From contig NZ_VCRA01000014.1 in assembly GCF_005938385.1 (NCBI RefSeq), forward strand, positions 141,428-205,427: DNA of 64,000 nt. The letters run 5' to 3'. This document shows, piece by piece, positions 42,811 to 52,565 of the stretch (its first letter is position 1; each line of letters opens with the position of its first letter). This DNA is from Paenibacillus mesophilus. GTDB taxonomy: Bacteria > Bacillota > Bacilli > Paenibacillales > NBRC-103111. The position numbers and the translations under genes were made by a program. The notes beneath the pieces were generated by a model. The model ran no database searches, was not told the DNA's origin, and was given only the letters and a program-made list of their open reading frames with translations.

Positions 42811-43803
42811 GTGCTCGAAGTCAAGCAGGTCAGCAAGCTGTACGAGAATCAGAGAGGGGTCCACAACATCGACTTTTCGATGAGCCGCGGCGAAATCGTC
42901 GGATTTTTGGGGCCGAACGGTGCCGGCAAGACGACCACCATGCGCATGATCACGGGATATTTGAACCCGACGCAAGGATCGATTGTCGTTGACGGATTAT
43001 CGATGGGCGACCATCCCCGCAAAGCCCGCAGAAAAATAGGGTACTTGCCGGAGACGCCGCCGCTTTACCCGGAAATGACGATCACGTCTTACTTGAAGTT
43101 CATCGCCAATCTGCGCGATGTACCTGTTCGCGAGCAGAAAATGCGCATCGGCGAAGTCATCGAGAAGCTCGGCCTGCAAGGCCGCGAGAAGCAGGTCATC
43201 CGCAATTTGTCCAAAGGCTACAAGCAGCGTCTTGGGCTCGCGCAGGCAATTTTGCATAAGCCGGATTTGCTTATTATGGACGAGCCGACGTCCGGTCTCG
43301 ATCCGAAGCAGATTATTGAAATCCGGCAGCTCATTCACGGGTTGGGGGAGAATCATACCGTTTTGCTCAGCACGCACATTTTGCCGGAAGTGAATGCGAT
43401 CTGCAACAGGGTATTGATTATCAACCAAGGACGCATCGTGCTGGATGAACATCCGGATTCGATCGGCGGCTCGATGGGCGAATCGTTCCAGGTTCGGTTG
43501 GAAGTGAAAGGACCGAAGGAGGACATTATTCGCGAGCTAAGCGGTCTGTCCGACGTCGGCAGCGTGAAGGAGCTGGAGCGGGATCAGATGGTCGAATCGG
43601 AGTCGGTAGTGCTGCAGGTTGTCTCGAATGATCGGAAAGATATCCGCGAAGCGCTATTCTACAGATTGGCCGAAAGGGGCTATCCAATCCTCGAAATGAA
43701 ACGGGAAAGCCTCAGTCTGGAAGACATCTTCCTGAAGCTGACGACGAGCGAGAAGACCGTCGCAGAGCAGGAAGAAGAGCCGGAGGTGGAAGCCCATGCG
43801 TAG
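42811..43803 (+). CDS. ABC transporter ATPase, GldA-like
   Basis: The 330-residue ATPase has Walker A GPNGAGKTT, signature LSKGYKQRLGLAQA, Walker B LLIMDEPTSGLDP and a C-terminal extension (about 220-330). GTG at 42811 follows AAGGAGGG. It is the first gene of a four-gene unit with a permease, a GldG-type protein and a DUF4340 protein. This unit occurs in many non-gliding bacteria, where its substrate and role are unknown. Confidence 0.9.
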   Translation: MLEVKQVSKLYENQRGVHNIDFSMSRGEIVGFLGPNGAGKTTTMRMITGYLNPTQGSIVVDGLSMGDHPRKARRKIGYLPETPPLYPEMTITSYLKFIANLRDVPVREQKMRIGEVIEKLGLQGREKQVIRNLSKGYKQRLGLAQAILHKPDLLIMDEPTSGLDPKQIIEIRQLIHGLGENHTVLLSTHILPEVNAICNRVLIINQGRIVLDEHPDSIGGSMGESFQVRLEVKGPKEDIIRELSGLSDVGSVKELERDQMVESESVVLQVVSNDRKDIREALFYRLAERGYPILEMKRESLSLEDIFLKLTTSEKTVAEQEEEPEVEAHA

Positions 43804-44512
43804 AGCTCTTGCCATCTGCAGCAAAGAGCTGCAGCTGTATTTTTATTCGCCTACCGCCTATGTGGCGTTCGCGTTCTACGTATTGCTGTCGAGTATTATG
43901 TTTTATTTGAACTTTGTGCTAACGCCCACGAGTATTGTCGATGTCCGGCTTGTCGTAGGCAACACGACGTTCATTTACTTGTTCATTATTCCGCTGCTGA
44001 CGATGCGGCTCGTCTCGGACGAATTTCGCCAAGGAACCGACGAGATGCTGCTTACGTCGCCCGCCAGCATTACCGAAATCGTCATGGGTAAATATATGGC
44101 CGCGATGACGCTGCAGCTGATGCTTGTCGTGTGCAGCTTGATCTATCCGTGGATTATGTCCGGCTTCGGCGATTTGAACCAAACGGTGCTGTGGCTCTCG
44201 TACTTGAGCATGTTCCTGCTCGGCGCGGCCATGATGGCGATCGGACTGTTCGCCTCCACGTTATCCAACAACCAGATGGTGGCGGGTATCGCCTCCTTCG
44301 TCATCTTGCTGCTGCTGTGGATTATCGACTGGGCCGGAGAAGGCTTCGGCGGCAAACTGAAGGAATGGGTTACCCAGTTTTCGCTTATCCAGCGGCAGAC
44401 CAATCTGCAGAAAGGCATCCTCCACCTCGGGGACGTCTTGTTCTACGTGATGCTGGCCGCCGTATTCGTAGTACTGAGTATCCAAACGCTTGAACGAAAA
44501 CGCTGGAGATAG
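43796..44512 (+). CDS. ABC transporter permease, GldF/ABC-2 type
   Basis: The 238-residue protein has six membrane segments and the ABC-2 pattern (MRLVSDEFRQGTDEMLLTSPASITEIVMGKYMAA). It overlaps the ATPase gene by 8 bases, with GGAGGTGGA upstream. It forms the membrane half of the transporter with the preceding ATPase. Confidence 0.88.
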   Translation: MRRALAICSKELQLYFYSPTAYVAFAFYVLLSSIMFYLNFVLTPTSIVDVRLVVGNTTFIYLFIIPLLTMRLVSDEFRQGTDEMLLTSPASITEIVMGKYMAAMTLQLMLVVCSLIYPWIMSGFGDLNQTVLWLSYLSMFLLGAAMMAIGLFASTLSNNQMVAGIASFVILLLLWIIDWAGEGFGGKLKEWVTQFSLIQRQTNLQKGILHLGDVLFYVMLAAVFVVLSIQTLERKRWR

Positions 44513-44523
44513 GAGGAAGAGAC

Positions 44524-45915
44524 GTGAACAAGTGGATAAGAGGAACGAACGCGACGGTCATCTCGATCGCCGTGATCGGGATATTTATTATCGTAACGCT
44601 CTTCCTGAATTCGATGAAGGGCATTCAATGGGATTTGAGCGAGAACAAAAAATATTCGCTGTCCGATCAGACGATCTCCGTGCTGAAGAAGCTGGACAAG
44701 GATATCAAAATAACGATGTTCACCGGGGGCGGATCGGCCGACGACAGCATCATGTACCGGGACATCCGCGATTTGCTGAACGAATACAAGAAGCGTTCGG
44801 ACAAAATTACGTTCGAGGAAATCGATCCGAACCGGGACCCGGCGAAGGCGCAGGAGTACAAAATCGACCAGGCCGGTACGATTATTTTCGAAATGGGCGA
44901 GAAGCAGAAGAAGGTGTACAGCTATGAGCTGTTCATGTCGGGACAGGCGCAAGGCTCCTACAACTTTATGGGGGAGAGTAAATTCACGCAGTCGATCATG
45001 GGCATGATTACCGACGTGAAGCACCCGATCTACTTCCTGACCGGCCACAACGAGCTGCCGTCCGCCCAAATCGCGATGTTCCGCTCCTCGCTTGAAGGCG
45101 AGAACTATGCGATCAAAGATTTGAACCTGTTCAAGGAAGCGGCGATTCCGGCCGATGCGGAAGCGGTATTCATTCTCGGTCCGCAAACCGACCTCGATCC
45201 GAAGGAAGTCGCTTTGCTGAAGGAATACGTACAGGGCAAGGGCAAGCTGTTCATAGCGTTCGGCTATTCCAAGGACATGCAGAACATGAAAAACTTCGAC
45301 GAGCTGCTCGCCGCCGTGAACGTCAAAAACGGCAAGGCCGTCGTAGTCGAAACCGGGCGGACGTTGTACAACAACCCGCTGACGATCGTACCGAACATCG
45401 AATTCCATACCATTACAAACGATTTGGCCGACCAAAACCGCGTAGTCGTGCTTCCTGTTGCGGCGGCTCTTTCGACCGAAGCGGGCAACCCGGACTGGAA
45501 AGCCAACGCTCTGTTGAAGTCGACGGACAAAGCTTATGGCGAAACCGATTTGAACCAGCTTACTTCAAATGCTTCGAAACAGGATCCCGCGGACCTGAAA
45601 GGGCCGATCGATATGGCTTACGCCGTCATGAACAAGGACAACAAGCCGAAAGCAATCGTCATCGGGAACGCCCAGTTCTTACAGGACCAAATTTTGGCCG
45701 AGCAAGGCAACCGCGATTTCGCCTTGAACAGCGTCAACTGGATGCAGGAGCTGACCGATCAGATCTCGATCCGTCCTCGTGAAGAAGCGGCGATGCAGCA
45801 AGCGTTCATTATGCCGAACAAAGCGAAAATGATTTTCTACGGAACCATTGTCATTTTCCCACTTGCGATACTCGCATTGGGCGGAGCCATCTGGTGGAGG
45901 AGGCGGAAAGGATGA
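44524..45915 (+). CDS. GldG family membrane-anchored auxiliary protein
   Basis: The 463-residue protein has an N-terminal membrane helix (about 10-30), a large extracytoplasmic part with the ABC auxiliary domain (GIQWDLSENKKYSLSDQTISV start, typical of GldG) and a C-terminal membrane helix (about 435-455). GTG at 44524 follows AGGAGG. In gliding Bacteroidetes GldG works with GldA and GldF; here its function is unknown. Its stop codon overlaps the start of the DUF4340 gene. Confidence 0.87.
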   Translation: MNKWIRGTNATVISIAVIGIFIIVTLFLNSMKGIQWDLSENKKYSLSDQTISVLKKLDKDIKITMFTGGGSADDSIMYRDIRDLLNEYKKRSDKITFEEIDPNRDPAKAQEYKIDQAGTIIFEMGEKQKKVYSYELFMSGQAQGSYNFMGESKFTQSIMGMITDVKHPIYFLTGHNELPSAQIAMFRSSLEGENYAIKDLNLFKEAAIPADAEAVFILGPQTDLDPKEVALLKEYVQGKGKLFIAFGYSKDMQNMKNFDELLAAVNVKNGKAVVVETGRTLYNNPLTIVPNIEFHTITNDLADQNRVVVLPVAAALSTEAGNPDWKANALLKSTDKAYGETDLNQLTSNASKQDPADLKGPIDMAYAVMNKDNKPKAIVIGNAQFLQDQILAEQGNRDFALNSVNWMQELTDQISIRPREEAAMQQAFIMPNKAKMIFYGTIVIFPLAILALGGAIWWRRRKG

Positions 45916-46841
45916 AACGGTTCATTCCGACGATCATTCTCGTCGTCGTGTGCATCGGGGCGTTCTGGTATGCCTCCAGCCAATCGTTTTTCAAGAAAGA
46001 GGACGATGCATCCAAGCCCAAGCCGATAGTTACGGTGAAGCAAGGCGACATCACGGGGATCAAGATCAAGCAGGGCGGCGTGGAGATGCAGAAGAAGGAC
46101 GGGAAATGGGCGCTCACCAAGCCTGCTGCCTATCCGACGAATGCCTATTCCGGCGACAGCTGGACCGGGGCGTTCGTGGCACTGACGCAGGATAGCGTGA
46201 TCGACGAGAATCCGGCTGACTTGTCGAAGTACGGCTTGTCGAGTCCGGAGCAGGAGTTTGCTGCCACGCTCGCGGACGGCTCGTCCAAAACATTGCAGAT
46301 CGGTTCGCCGTTGCCGATCGCGGGCCATCATTATGCCAAGCTGAAGGAAGCTCCGGCGGTATTCCGCGTGGCCGACGATCAGATCAAAGGACTGCAGAAA
46401 GATGTGGTCGAGTTCGTGGACAAAAGTCCGTTCCAGATGACGTACAACGAAGTGTCGGGCGTACAGATGGAATGGAAAGGAGCCGCCAAGACGCTGCAAA
46501 AGGTCGATGTGGCCAAACCGTCCAACGAATCGGCCTGGAAGCTGGGCGACAAGGAGCTGAAGGGCACCGACGTCGAGCCGATTCTCGACAAAATGCTGTT
46601 GATGTCTTCCGATCAGATGGTCAAAGCGGTATCCGAACTCAAGATGGATGCGCCTGAACTGAAGCTTACGCTCAAGTCGAGCAAGGACGGCAAAGAAACG
46701 ACCTCCACTTACTTGGGCAAAGTCGACGGCGAGCAAATTTGGATCGCGCTTCAGGGCGGACCGTGGGCCTTCTCGGTTCCGGTCACCTCGATCCAGGAGC
46801 TGTTCGACAAAATCAAGGCGCCGGAAGCTCCGGCGAAATAG
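45912..46841 (+). CDS. DUF4340 secreted or membrane-anchored protein
   Basis: The 309-residue protein has an N-terminal membrane helix (about 4-22) and a repeated beta-rich exterior with the DUF4340 pattern (DITGIKIKQGGVEMQKKDGKWALTKPA and a later copy around YNEVSGVQMEWKG). ATG at 45912 overlaps the previous stop (ATGA) and is served by GGAGG. DUF4340 proteins regularly accompany GldG-type ABC systems, which supports one functional unit. No catalytic motif is seen. Confidence 0.85.
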   Translation: MKRFIPTIILVVVCIGAFWYASSQSFFKKEDDASKPKPIVTVKQGDITGIKIKQGGVEMQKKDGKWALTKPAAYPTNAYSGDSWTGAFVALTQDSVIDENPADLSKYGLSSPEQEFAATLADGSSKTLQIGSPLPIAGHHYAKLKEAPAVFRVADDQIKGLQKDVVEFVDKSPFQMTYNEVSGVQMEWKGAAKTLQKVDVAKPSNESAWKLGDKELKGTDVEPILDKMLLMSSDQMVKAVSELKMDAPELKLTLKSSKDGKETTSTYLGKVDGEQIWIALQGGPWAFSVPVTSIQELFDKIKAPEAPAK

Positions 46842-46935
46842 GTCCGCCCAAGGTCGTCGGCAGCCGGTCGCTGCACCAATGGTCCCGGATTTACTGACGC
46901 TGGCCGTTCACGGCGGTTGGCGGGCGCAATGAAAG

Positions 46936-46984
46936 CAAAGAGAAGGATCGCCGTCTTGCGAAGCGGCGATCCTTCTCTTTTGTC
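46936..46984. terminator. Strong bidirectional terminator
   Basis: A perfect 17-bp stem (AAAGAGAAGGATCGCCG at 46937-46953, complement at 46964-46980) with a 10-base loop has T-rich ends on both strands. It separates the ABC unit from the converging carbohydrate operon. Confidence 0.92.
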
Positions 46985-47027
46985 ATTCACCGGGCATCAG
47001 ATAGAGCGTGCTTTAAGTAAGGGGACG

Positions 47028-49793
47028 TCAGTTAGCTGACGGATCCCATTCGGCAATCAAAGTTCTGACCTGTTGGTCCAATGGCCATATGACTTCCAGC
47101 TTAACGGACGGCTCGGCCGCCTCATTATGAAGATGCTTGAGAAAGTCGCGAAGATGCTTGACCGCTTGATCGCGATGCCCCTCGCCATATTGATGCACGG
47201 CTTGCCGCAAGGAATTCGTCAGCTGGACTTGAACCGGATGCGGAAGTTGTCCGGCATCCGCAGACCGCTGGATGAATGCGGAGATCGTCGACTCGTCGAC
47301 GGGCAGCGAATATTTCCAAACGTTCGCATCATCGGCCATATACAAATTCCCGTACGCATCCTGCGTCAAGTAATTTCCCGCCCCGTTCTTGATGACAGTG
47401 AACTCCATCGTATTCGGGTCGATGGTGAAAAACGTTTTCTGCCGGTTCGTGCCGTATACGTTGCCGTCCGTTCCAAGCTCGAGAAATGCGTCGACCCAAA
47501 CCGTTCCGGTCCCGTAACGTCCCAGCTTGGCTGCCTTGTACACAACCTGCTTCGTCTGCGGATCGAATTTGAAGATCGTGTCCTCCGCCACGCCCCAGAT
47601 CATGCCGTCCGGGCCGTTCAACAAACCGCTGACCACCTTGCGGCCGGGGACCGGCACCGTTTCGAACGTTTTCGTATCGGTCGAAGTGTCGAAGATGAAC
47701 AGCTTCCCCTCGCTCTCGATCGGACCAGGCGTGCCCAATCCGCCGTATATGCTCGTGCCTCCGTACACGAGACCGTCTTGATAGACGATAGAGACGACCC
47801 CCTGATTGGCGACGATGTCGCGGTACACTTGAACTTGCGAAGTCGAAACATCGTAAACCGACAGCCCTCCGCTATGGTTGGCATAATCCGCAACCGATCC
47901 GATGTAAATCCGGTTCTGGTCTTCCACGCCGCGCAACGCAAAAGGGCGGTCCAATTTTCGGGAAGTCAAATCCACCTTTTTTCGCGGATTGATTCCTTCT
48001 ACCCAAGGCTCGTCGGGGTCGTACTCGTACAGCCTGGAGCCCTGATACTTCCCGATATAAATCTTGTCGTTGAAACGGAGAACCGATTCGATTCCCGACA
48101 TGGGCGTTTCCGACACTTTCTCGAACAATTGCGTCTGCGGATCGTAGATGTTCAAGCCATCCATATAGCCGCCGCCATACAGATGCCCGTCGGGAGCCGC
48201 ATGCAGACTTTGCAGAGCGACCGGCTCTCCCGCATCGCGAACTTCCGTAAAGAGACTGTTCCCGGTCGACGGATTATACAGAAAATATTTGCCGAAGGCG
48301 GCGGGGGCGACCAACGTATACCCCGGCCATAGCGGATCGTTCAATTGCACGAATTGCCCGTCCTGGAAATCGGCTGCACGTAACGCCGTTTCCCGAATCG
48401 TTTTTGTCGCAGTATCGTAGTACCTCAGCAAAGCTCCGCCAAAGTAAATATGCTGTTCATTCCCCGGCATGACGGCGACATCCTGCGAGCCCATTCCCCG
48501 TCCGCTCGGATTGTAATACTCGACCGTTTCCGTCGCGGCGTCCATAATGAGCAACCGGTCCGGCGATAGCTTGATAAAGAGCTTGCCCGTTGCATATCCC
48601 AACCGATTGACGAACGTGAATGATTCCCCGGATTGCGGAAGCAATTGCGACAGCATGTTTTGTTTGGCGCCGCTGACCGGGTCTATTCGTACCAGTTCCG
48701 CATTTACCCCGCCGACGCCCGCGTACAACACTCCCCGCTCCGAATCGTATGCAAGGGACTTTACATATTTCTCCGTCGGATGCGCGCGCCCGAGATCGCG
48801 GATCGTCTGGCTTGCCGGAGCGTATTCGAATACATGGGCATTCGGATACGTTCCGGCATAAACTTTCCCGTCGGGGCCGGCCTCGATGGCCCAAATATGC
48901 GTCTCCTCCCCCAATCTCCCCAAATCTGTCAAGCTTCCGTCAGCCGGAACGTAGCGATACAAGTGACCGTTGAAGTGGGTTCCGACGTACACGGTGCCAT
49001 CGCTCGCGGCGGTCACTCCCCACGCGCCGGACGCTCCCGGCATATCGATCGACCGAAGCACCTGCGACGTCATCACATCGATGACCGTAAAAAACGATTT
49101 GCCGTCGCTTCCATTGATCACTTCGTATATAACATCCCGGCCTTGCCCGTCTTTGCCGACCGCGCTGTCATGATTGACGACGGAATGCTGTGCGACGCCC
49201 AAATCGACGAAGCTACCCATCTTCTTTTCCTCCAATTCCACACGATCCACGTTGCCCGCGCCTTTCTCTTTTCCGGAAGAATAAAAGAGCACTGTGCCGG
49301 TCACGGCTTGTTCCGGAGCGATCCCGGATACGATGCCGGCAAACCATTCGCCGTTGGAGACACCGTACCAGCTTTGCGCATCCGTTATTTTTGTGCCGGC
49401 CGCGTCAAAAAAACGGATATAAATCGCCAATCGATCCCGATCGACCTTGAGCATCGCCTTAGCCGTATAGGCTAGACCTCCGACAACCGGAAACCGGTCG
49501 CTTTCGATTGCAACCGAAGCGCTGCCGGACATATCGTCCAGGCGAAGGCTGCGTTGTCCTTCGTACGCAACGGTGTCGCTTATTCCATAAGTGGCACTCG
49601 GATCGTTGCTGTTAAAGATGCGCTGCCAACCGGGTATTTCTCCATTCTGCACCGCCTGTTCGAATCCTGCATTCGACACCGTGATGGAAGCGGCAGCGGC
49701 AACGGCCGGACCGGACGTCCACATGCAACTGATGGACAACGAGAAAACGAGGACGCTCAACAAGGCCCATTTCGCCAATTTTGCTGCATTCAT
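47028..49793 (-). CDS. Secreted carbohydrate-binding and propeller protein
   Basis: The 921-residue protein has a signal peptide (about 1-33, SVLVFSLSISCMW), a carbohydrate-binding-like beta-sandwich (about 38-195, VSNAGFEQAVQNGEIPGWQRIF), a long set of propeller blades (about 200-830, with repeated DGxVYxGT and LYRYxPxxG-type blades) and a helical C-terminal segment (QAVHQYGEGHRDQAVKHL) like the FIMAH domain found at the end of exported Paenibacillus proteins. ATG at 49793 has GGAGAG upstream. It may bind or cleave a polysaccharide, but no catalytic residues are obvious. It follows the esterase gene by 14 bases. Confidence 0.82.
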   Translation of the reverse strand: MNAAKLAKWALLSVLVFSLSISCMWTSGPAVAAAASITVSNAGFEQAVQNGEIPGWQRIFNSNDPSATYGISDTVAYEGQRSLRLDDMSGSASVAIESDRFPVVGGLAYTAKAMLKVDRDRLAIYIRFFDAAGTKITDAQSWYGVSNGEWFAGIVSGIAPEQAVTGTVLFYSSGKEKGAGNVDRVELEEKKMGSFVDLGVAQHSVVNHDSAVGKDGQGRDVIYEVINGSDGKSFFTVIDVMTSQVLRSIDMPGASGAWGVTAASDGTVYVGTHFNGHLYRYVPADGSLTDLGRLGEETHIWAIEAGPDGKVYAGTYPNAHVFEYAPASQTIRDLGRAHPTEKYVKSLAYDSERGVLYAGVGGVNAELVRIDPVSGAKQNMLSQLLPQSGESFTFVNRLGYATGKLFIKLSPDRLLIMDAATETVEYYNPSGRGMGSQDVAVMPGNEQHIYFGGALLRYYDTATKTIRETALRAADFQDGQFVQLNDPLWPGYTLVAPAAFGKYFLYNPSTGNSLFTEVRDAGEPVALQSLHAAPDGHLYGGGYMDGLNIYDPQTQLFEKVSETPMSGIESVLRFNDKIYIGKYQGSRLYEYDPDEPWVEGINPRKKVDLTSRKLDRPFALRGVEDQNRIYIGSVADYANHSGGLSVYDVSTSQVQVYRDIVANQGVVSIVYQDGLVYGGTSIYGGLGTPGPIESEGKLFIFDTSTDTKTFETVPVPGRKVVSGLLNGPDGMIWGVAEDTIFKFDPQTKQVVYKAAKLGRYGTGTVWVDAFLELGTDGNVYGTNRQKTFFTIDPNTMEFTVIKNGAGNYLTQDAYGNLYMADDANVWKYSLPVDESTISAFIQRSADAGQLPHPVQVQLTNSLRQAVHQYGEGHRDQAVKHLRDFLKHLHNEAAEPSVKLEVIWPLDQQVRTLIAEWDPSAN

Positions 49794-49807
49794 TCCCGAA
49801 CACTCTC

Positions 49808-50848
49808 CTATACTGCCTGCGGCTCCTTCAGCCATCGATCGAGAAACAAGTACGCCAGATGGCGAATTTCCGGAGGAAAATCGTGCCCGCCGGAAGTCAT
49901 CACGGCCCGGAAACGGTCTTCCGCCCCAAGGAAGCGGTACAATTCATCCAGTTCGGCCATACACGCTCCGATTTCTTTCCAATGGGGGAAGATGCGGTCC
50001 CGTTGTCCGAAATAGTAAAACGATGGCGTCGGAGCAGCCAGGGCTGCGATTTCGTGAAACTCGAACGGTACTTCATAGCGGCCGAGACATTCGGTAATTT
50101 TGGGCAAATGCGTATACCAGTCGCGAATGCCCCAATGCGTCGGACGATGATCGCCGTAGAACGGACTGAAGCCGCAGCTGCTGACCGCAGCCCGGATGCG
50201 TCGATCGAGACCTGCCAAAAAGTATGCATTGTAGGCGCCGAACGAATGGCCGATCGCGCCGATCCGGCTCACGTCCACATTGCCGAGCGAACAGAGTAGA
50301 TCGAGCGCTTGCATATGATCGACGGCATTTTTACCAACGGTCGACCATTCCGGATGCTTTTCGTAGAACGGAGCGCTGCGGAAAGAGGGCAGTCCTTCAT
50401 AGATGCGCTCTCCCGCCGTCAATGCATCCGGTGCGAGAACGACATAGCCTCTCGACACGAGCTCCAACCCGTAACGCCGATTTTCGTTTCCGTCTTTGGT
50501 AGCTACATTCGCTTTGCCAGACTCGTGCGTCGGATGAAGCGCGAGTACTGCGGGACGTCGGCCGAACCGGTCCGTTCCTTCGACGGAACCGTCAGGGACG
50601 AGCATATACGCGGGAACTTTGTCGCCCAGTACGGTATCGTAAACGAGATGAACCCGCGTATGGTCGTCTTCCTGCGTTTCTCCGACGACTTCGTACGATA
50701 CCGGAACACGTTCGGGCAAGCCGCCGATAAATTCGAGCCATAACCGTTCGATCCGTTCCCGTTTGCGAAGCCAGCCTTGCTCGTCTTCCACGCCGTCCAG
50801 CAGCTTCGGCAATCCATTTTTGTTCAGTTCATACAAGTTATACCCCAT
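49808..50848 (-). CDS. Alpha/beta hydrolase, acetyl-xylan-esterase-like
   Basis: The 346-residue cytoplasmic enzyme has the alpha/beta fold with nucleophile motif GHSFGAYN, a preceding oxyanion region (PAVLALHPTHESGK) and a late GGHDFP histidine. It probably removes acyl groups from an imported sugar. ATG at 50848 has AAAGGAG upstream; a GTG 13 codons earlier overlaps the stop of the binding-protein gene (GTGA) but lacks a site, so either may be used. It lies between the binding-protein and propeller genes in one operon. Confidence 0.82.
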   Translation of the reverse strand: MGYNLYELNKNGLPKLLDGVEDEQGWLRKRERIERLWLEFIGGLPERVPVSYEVVGETQEDDHTRVHLVYDTVLGDKVPAYMLVPDGSVEGTDRFGRRPAVLALHPTHESGKANVATKDGNENRRYGLELVSRGYVVLAPDALTAGERIYEGLPSFRSAPFYEKHPEWSTVGKNAVDHMQALDLLCSLGNVDVSRIGAIGHSFGAYNAYFLAGLDRRIRAAVSSCGFSPFYGDHRPTHWGIRDWYTHLPKITECLGRYEVPFEFHEIAALAAPTPSFYYFGQRDRIFPHWKEIGACMAELDELYRFLGAEDRFRAVMTSGGHDFPPEIRHLAYLFLDRWLKEPQAV

Positions 50849-50883
50849 CCCGTATGGCTCTCCTTTCCTATCCAATCCTTCCG

Positions 50884-52218
50884 TCACTTCGACTTGCTTT
50901 TCTCTTTCTCCGCTTCTTGCTTCAGCAGCTCGTCGGCTTTCCGCAACGCCGTGTTCACATCTTCCTGACCGAGAGCCGCTTTAAAAAATTCGTTCCGCAA
51001 AATCGTATCGGCAACGTTCGTATCGATCATTGCCTTTCCTTTCTCGCGCCCCGGACGCAGCGGAGCAAACTCGTAATATCCGACCGCTTTCATATTTTTC
51101 GTCTTGAGAACCTGGTTGTCTTGGCCGAGAACATTCATCATCTCTTTGCTCGCGACAGTCGGCAAAAAACCGTTGCGCGCGTCCCGCATCTGCACGTCAT
51201 CGCCAAGCATCTCCATGATCACTTTGAACGCCTCTTCCTTGTGCTTGCTTTGCTTCGTGATCATCAAGTAGCCTGGCGGGAAAATACCGATTTTTTTCGG
51301 CGCCCCTTCCATGACGGGTACCGATACCATATCCCAGTTCGGAATCATGCTGAGGTCGAAATACGGAGAGAAAATATCCGCATGCATCGCGACATTTCCT
51401 TTCTGGAATGCCTTTTGCTCTTCCGTGTTCGTCGGGAGAATCTTGTTGTTCGGAAGCTGGAAGAAGCGAATGTAGTTGTCGAATATTTTTTTCCACGTAT
51501 CGAAGCCGGACAGTGCGTCTTTCGCCGGGTCCAGCGTCGGGAGCGAATATTCGTTATAAGTGAGGAACGTGCTTACAAATGCGGAAAGCCCGCGGTAATT
51601 CGTTCCCCCTTCCAAACGGGACATTTTGCGGGCCACTTCGTACACTTCGTCCCAGGTCATGCCGTCCTTCAAATAAGGCTGGGCGAATTTGTCGAACAAA
51701 TCTTTGTTATAGTACAGCACCCTCGAGAAAAACGGCGAGACGGGAAGACCGTACAATTCCCCGTTTTGCGAAGTCAATTGCTTGAACCCGTCGATAAATA
51801 TCGGGTTGAACCGGCTCAAATCATAATCGTATTTCTTCACCAGTTCATTCAGATCGTACCCGAGCCCCAGGTCCAAGTAATTGGCGCCAACCGTACTGGA
51901 AATACTGCGGATAATATCCGGTATTTCCCCCCGGGCGACGTAATCCTTGATCGTATTCCCCGCCCCGCTCGTCTGCAACCAGGTCACTTTGATATGGGGA
52001 AACTTTTTGGACAGCACATCCTTGAAACGATTGTTGAACTCCTCTTCCGAAACGCCGGAGGCATGAATGTTCAACTCGAACGGATCGGGCGGTTTCACCC
52101 CTTTCCCGGGAGCGGCATCCCCGTCCTTCGAAGTCGTTCCGCCGCCGCTGCAGGCGGAGAGCAGCGCAACAAGCGACAAACTTGCCAAGCCGCTGATCAA
52201 TCGCAACGTTGTTGCCAA
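50884..52218 (-). CDS. Extracellular solute-binding lipoprotein, family 1
   Basis: The 444-residue lipoprotein has lipobox LLSAC and the family 1 fold (LYGLPVSPFFSRVLYYNKDLFDKF and DGMTWDEVYEVARKMSRLEGG, closely similar to the protein at 16878-18185). TTG at 52218 is chosen because AAAGGAAGG lies 9 bases upstream and it starts the signal peptide; the frame is open 18 codons further. No permease genes are present. A cre-like site in front suggests repression by preferred sugars, and a GntR-type regulator is encoded on the other side. Confidence 0.88.
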   Translation of the reverse strand: MATTLRLISGLASLSLVALLSACSGGGTTSKDGDAAPGKGVKPPDPFELNIHASGVSEEEFNNRFKDVLSKKFPHIKVTWLQTSGAGNTIKDYVARGEIPDIIRSISSTVGANYLDLGLGYDLNELVKKYDYDLSRFNPIFIDGFKQLTSQNGELYGLPVSPFFSRVLYYNKDLFDKFAQPYLKDGMTWDEVYEVARKMSRLEGGTNYRGLSAFVSTFLTYNEYSLPTLDPAKDALSGFDTWKKIFDNYIRFFQLPNNKILPTNTEEQKAFQKGNVAMHADIFSPYFDLSMIPNWDMVSVPVMEGAPKKIGIFPPGYLMITKQSKHKEEAFKVIMEMLGDDVQMRDARNGFLPTVASKEMMNVLGQDNQVLKTKNMKAVGYYEFAPLRPGREKGKAMIDTNVADTILRNEFFKAALGQEDVNTALRKADELLKQEAEKEKSKSK

Positions 52219-52282
52219 GCTGATCGACCTTCCTTTCCACTTGTGAAAAGCAATACAGGAATCAGAACACAATCCGCATATT

Positions 52283-52296
52283 GTAAAGCGCTTTCA
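52283..52296 (-). promoter_or_regulatory. Possible CcpA binding site (cre)
   Basis: GTAAAGCGCTTTCA has the palindromic core AAAGCGCTTT and fits the cre consensus at 12 of 14 positions. It lies 65 bases before the binding-protein start. The remaining 270 bases up to the GntR gene are very AT-rich and show no gene. Confidence 0.6.
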
Positions 52297-52565
52297 ACTC
52301 CTCCTTTCATTATGAGTTGATACGTAACTGATATTTAAATTACAAGTGAAATATATTTTAAAAATCAATTATTGTCAATGACTATACAGTATTATTTTAT
52401 TTAATACGTAATATGGGACAATTAGCACTTTATCGGAGCGAAATTAATATTTATCTAATATGTATATAAAGGACGTCCTTTATTTTGCGGCCTACAGTCG
52501 TTTGACAAGCATGTAACGATCTAATATGATCAATAATCATAGCGATTAATGAGGTAGATACCCGT

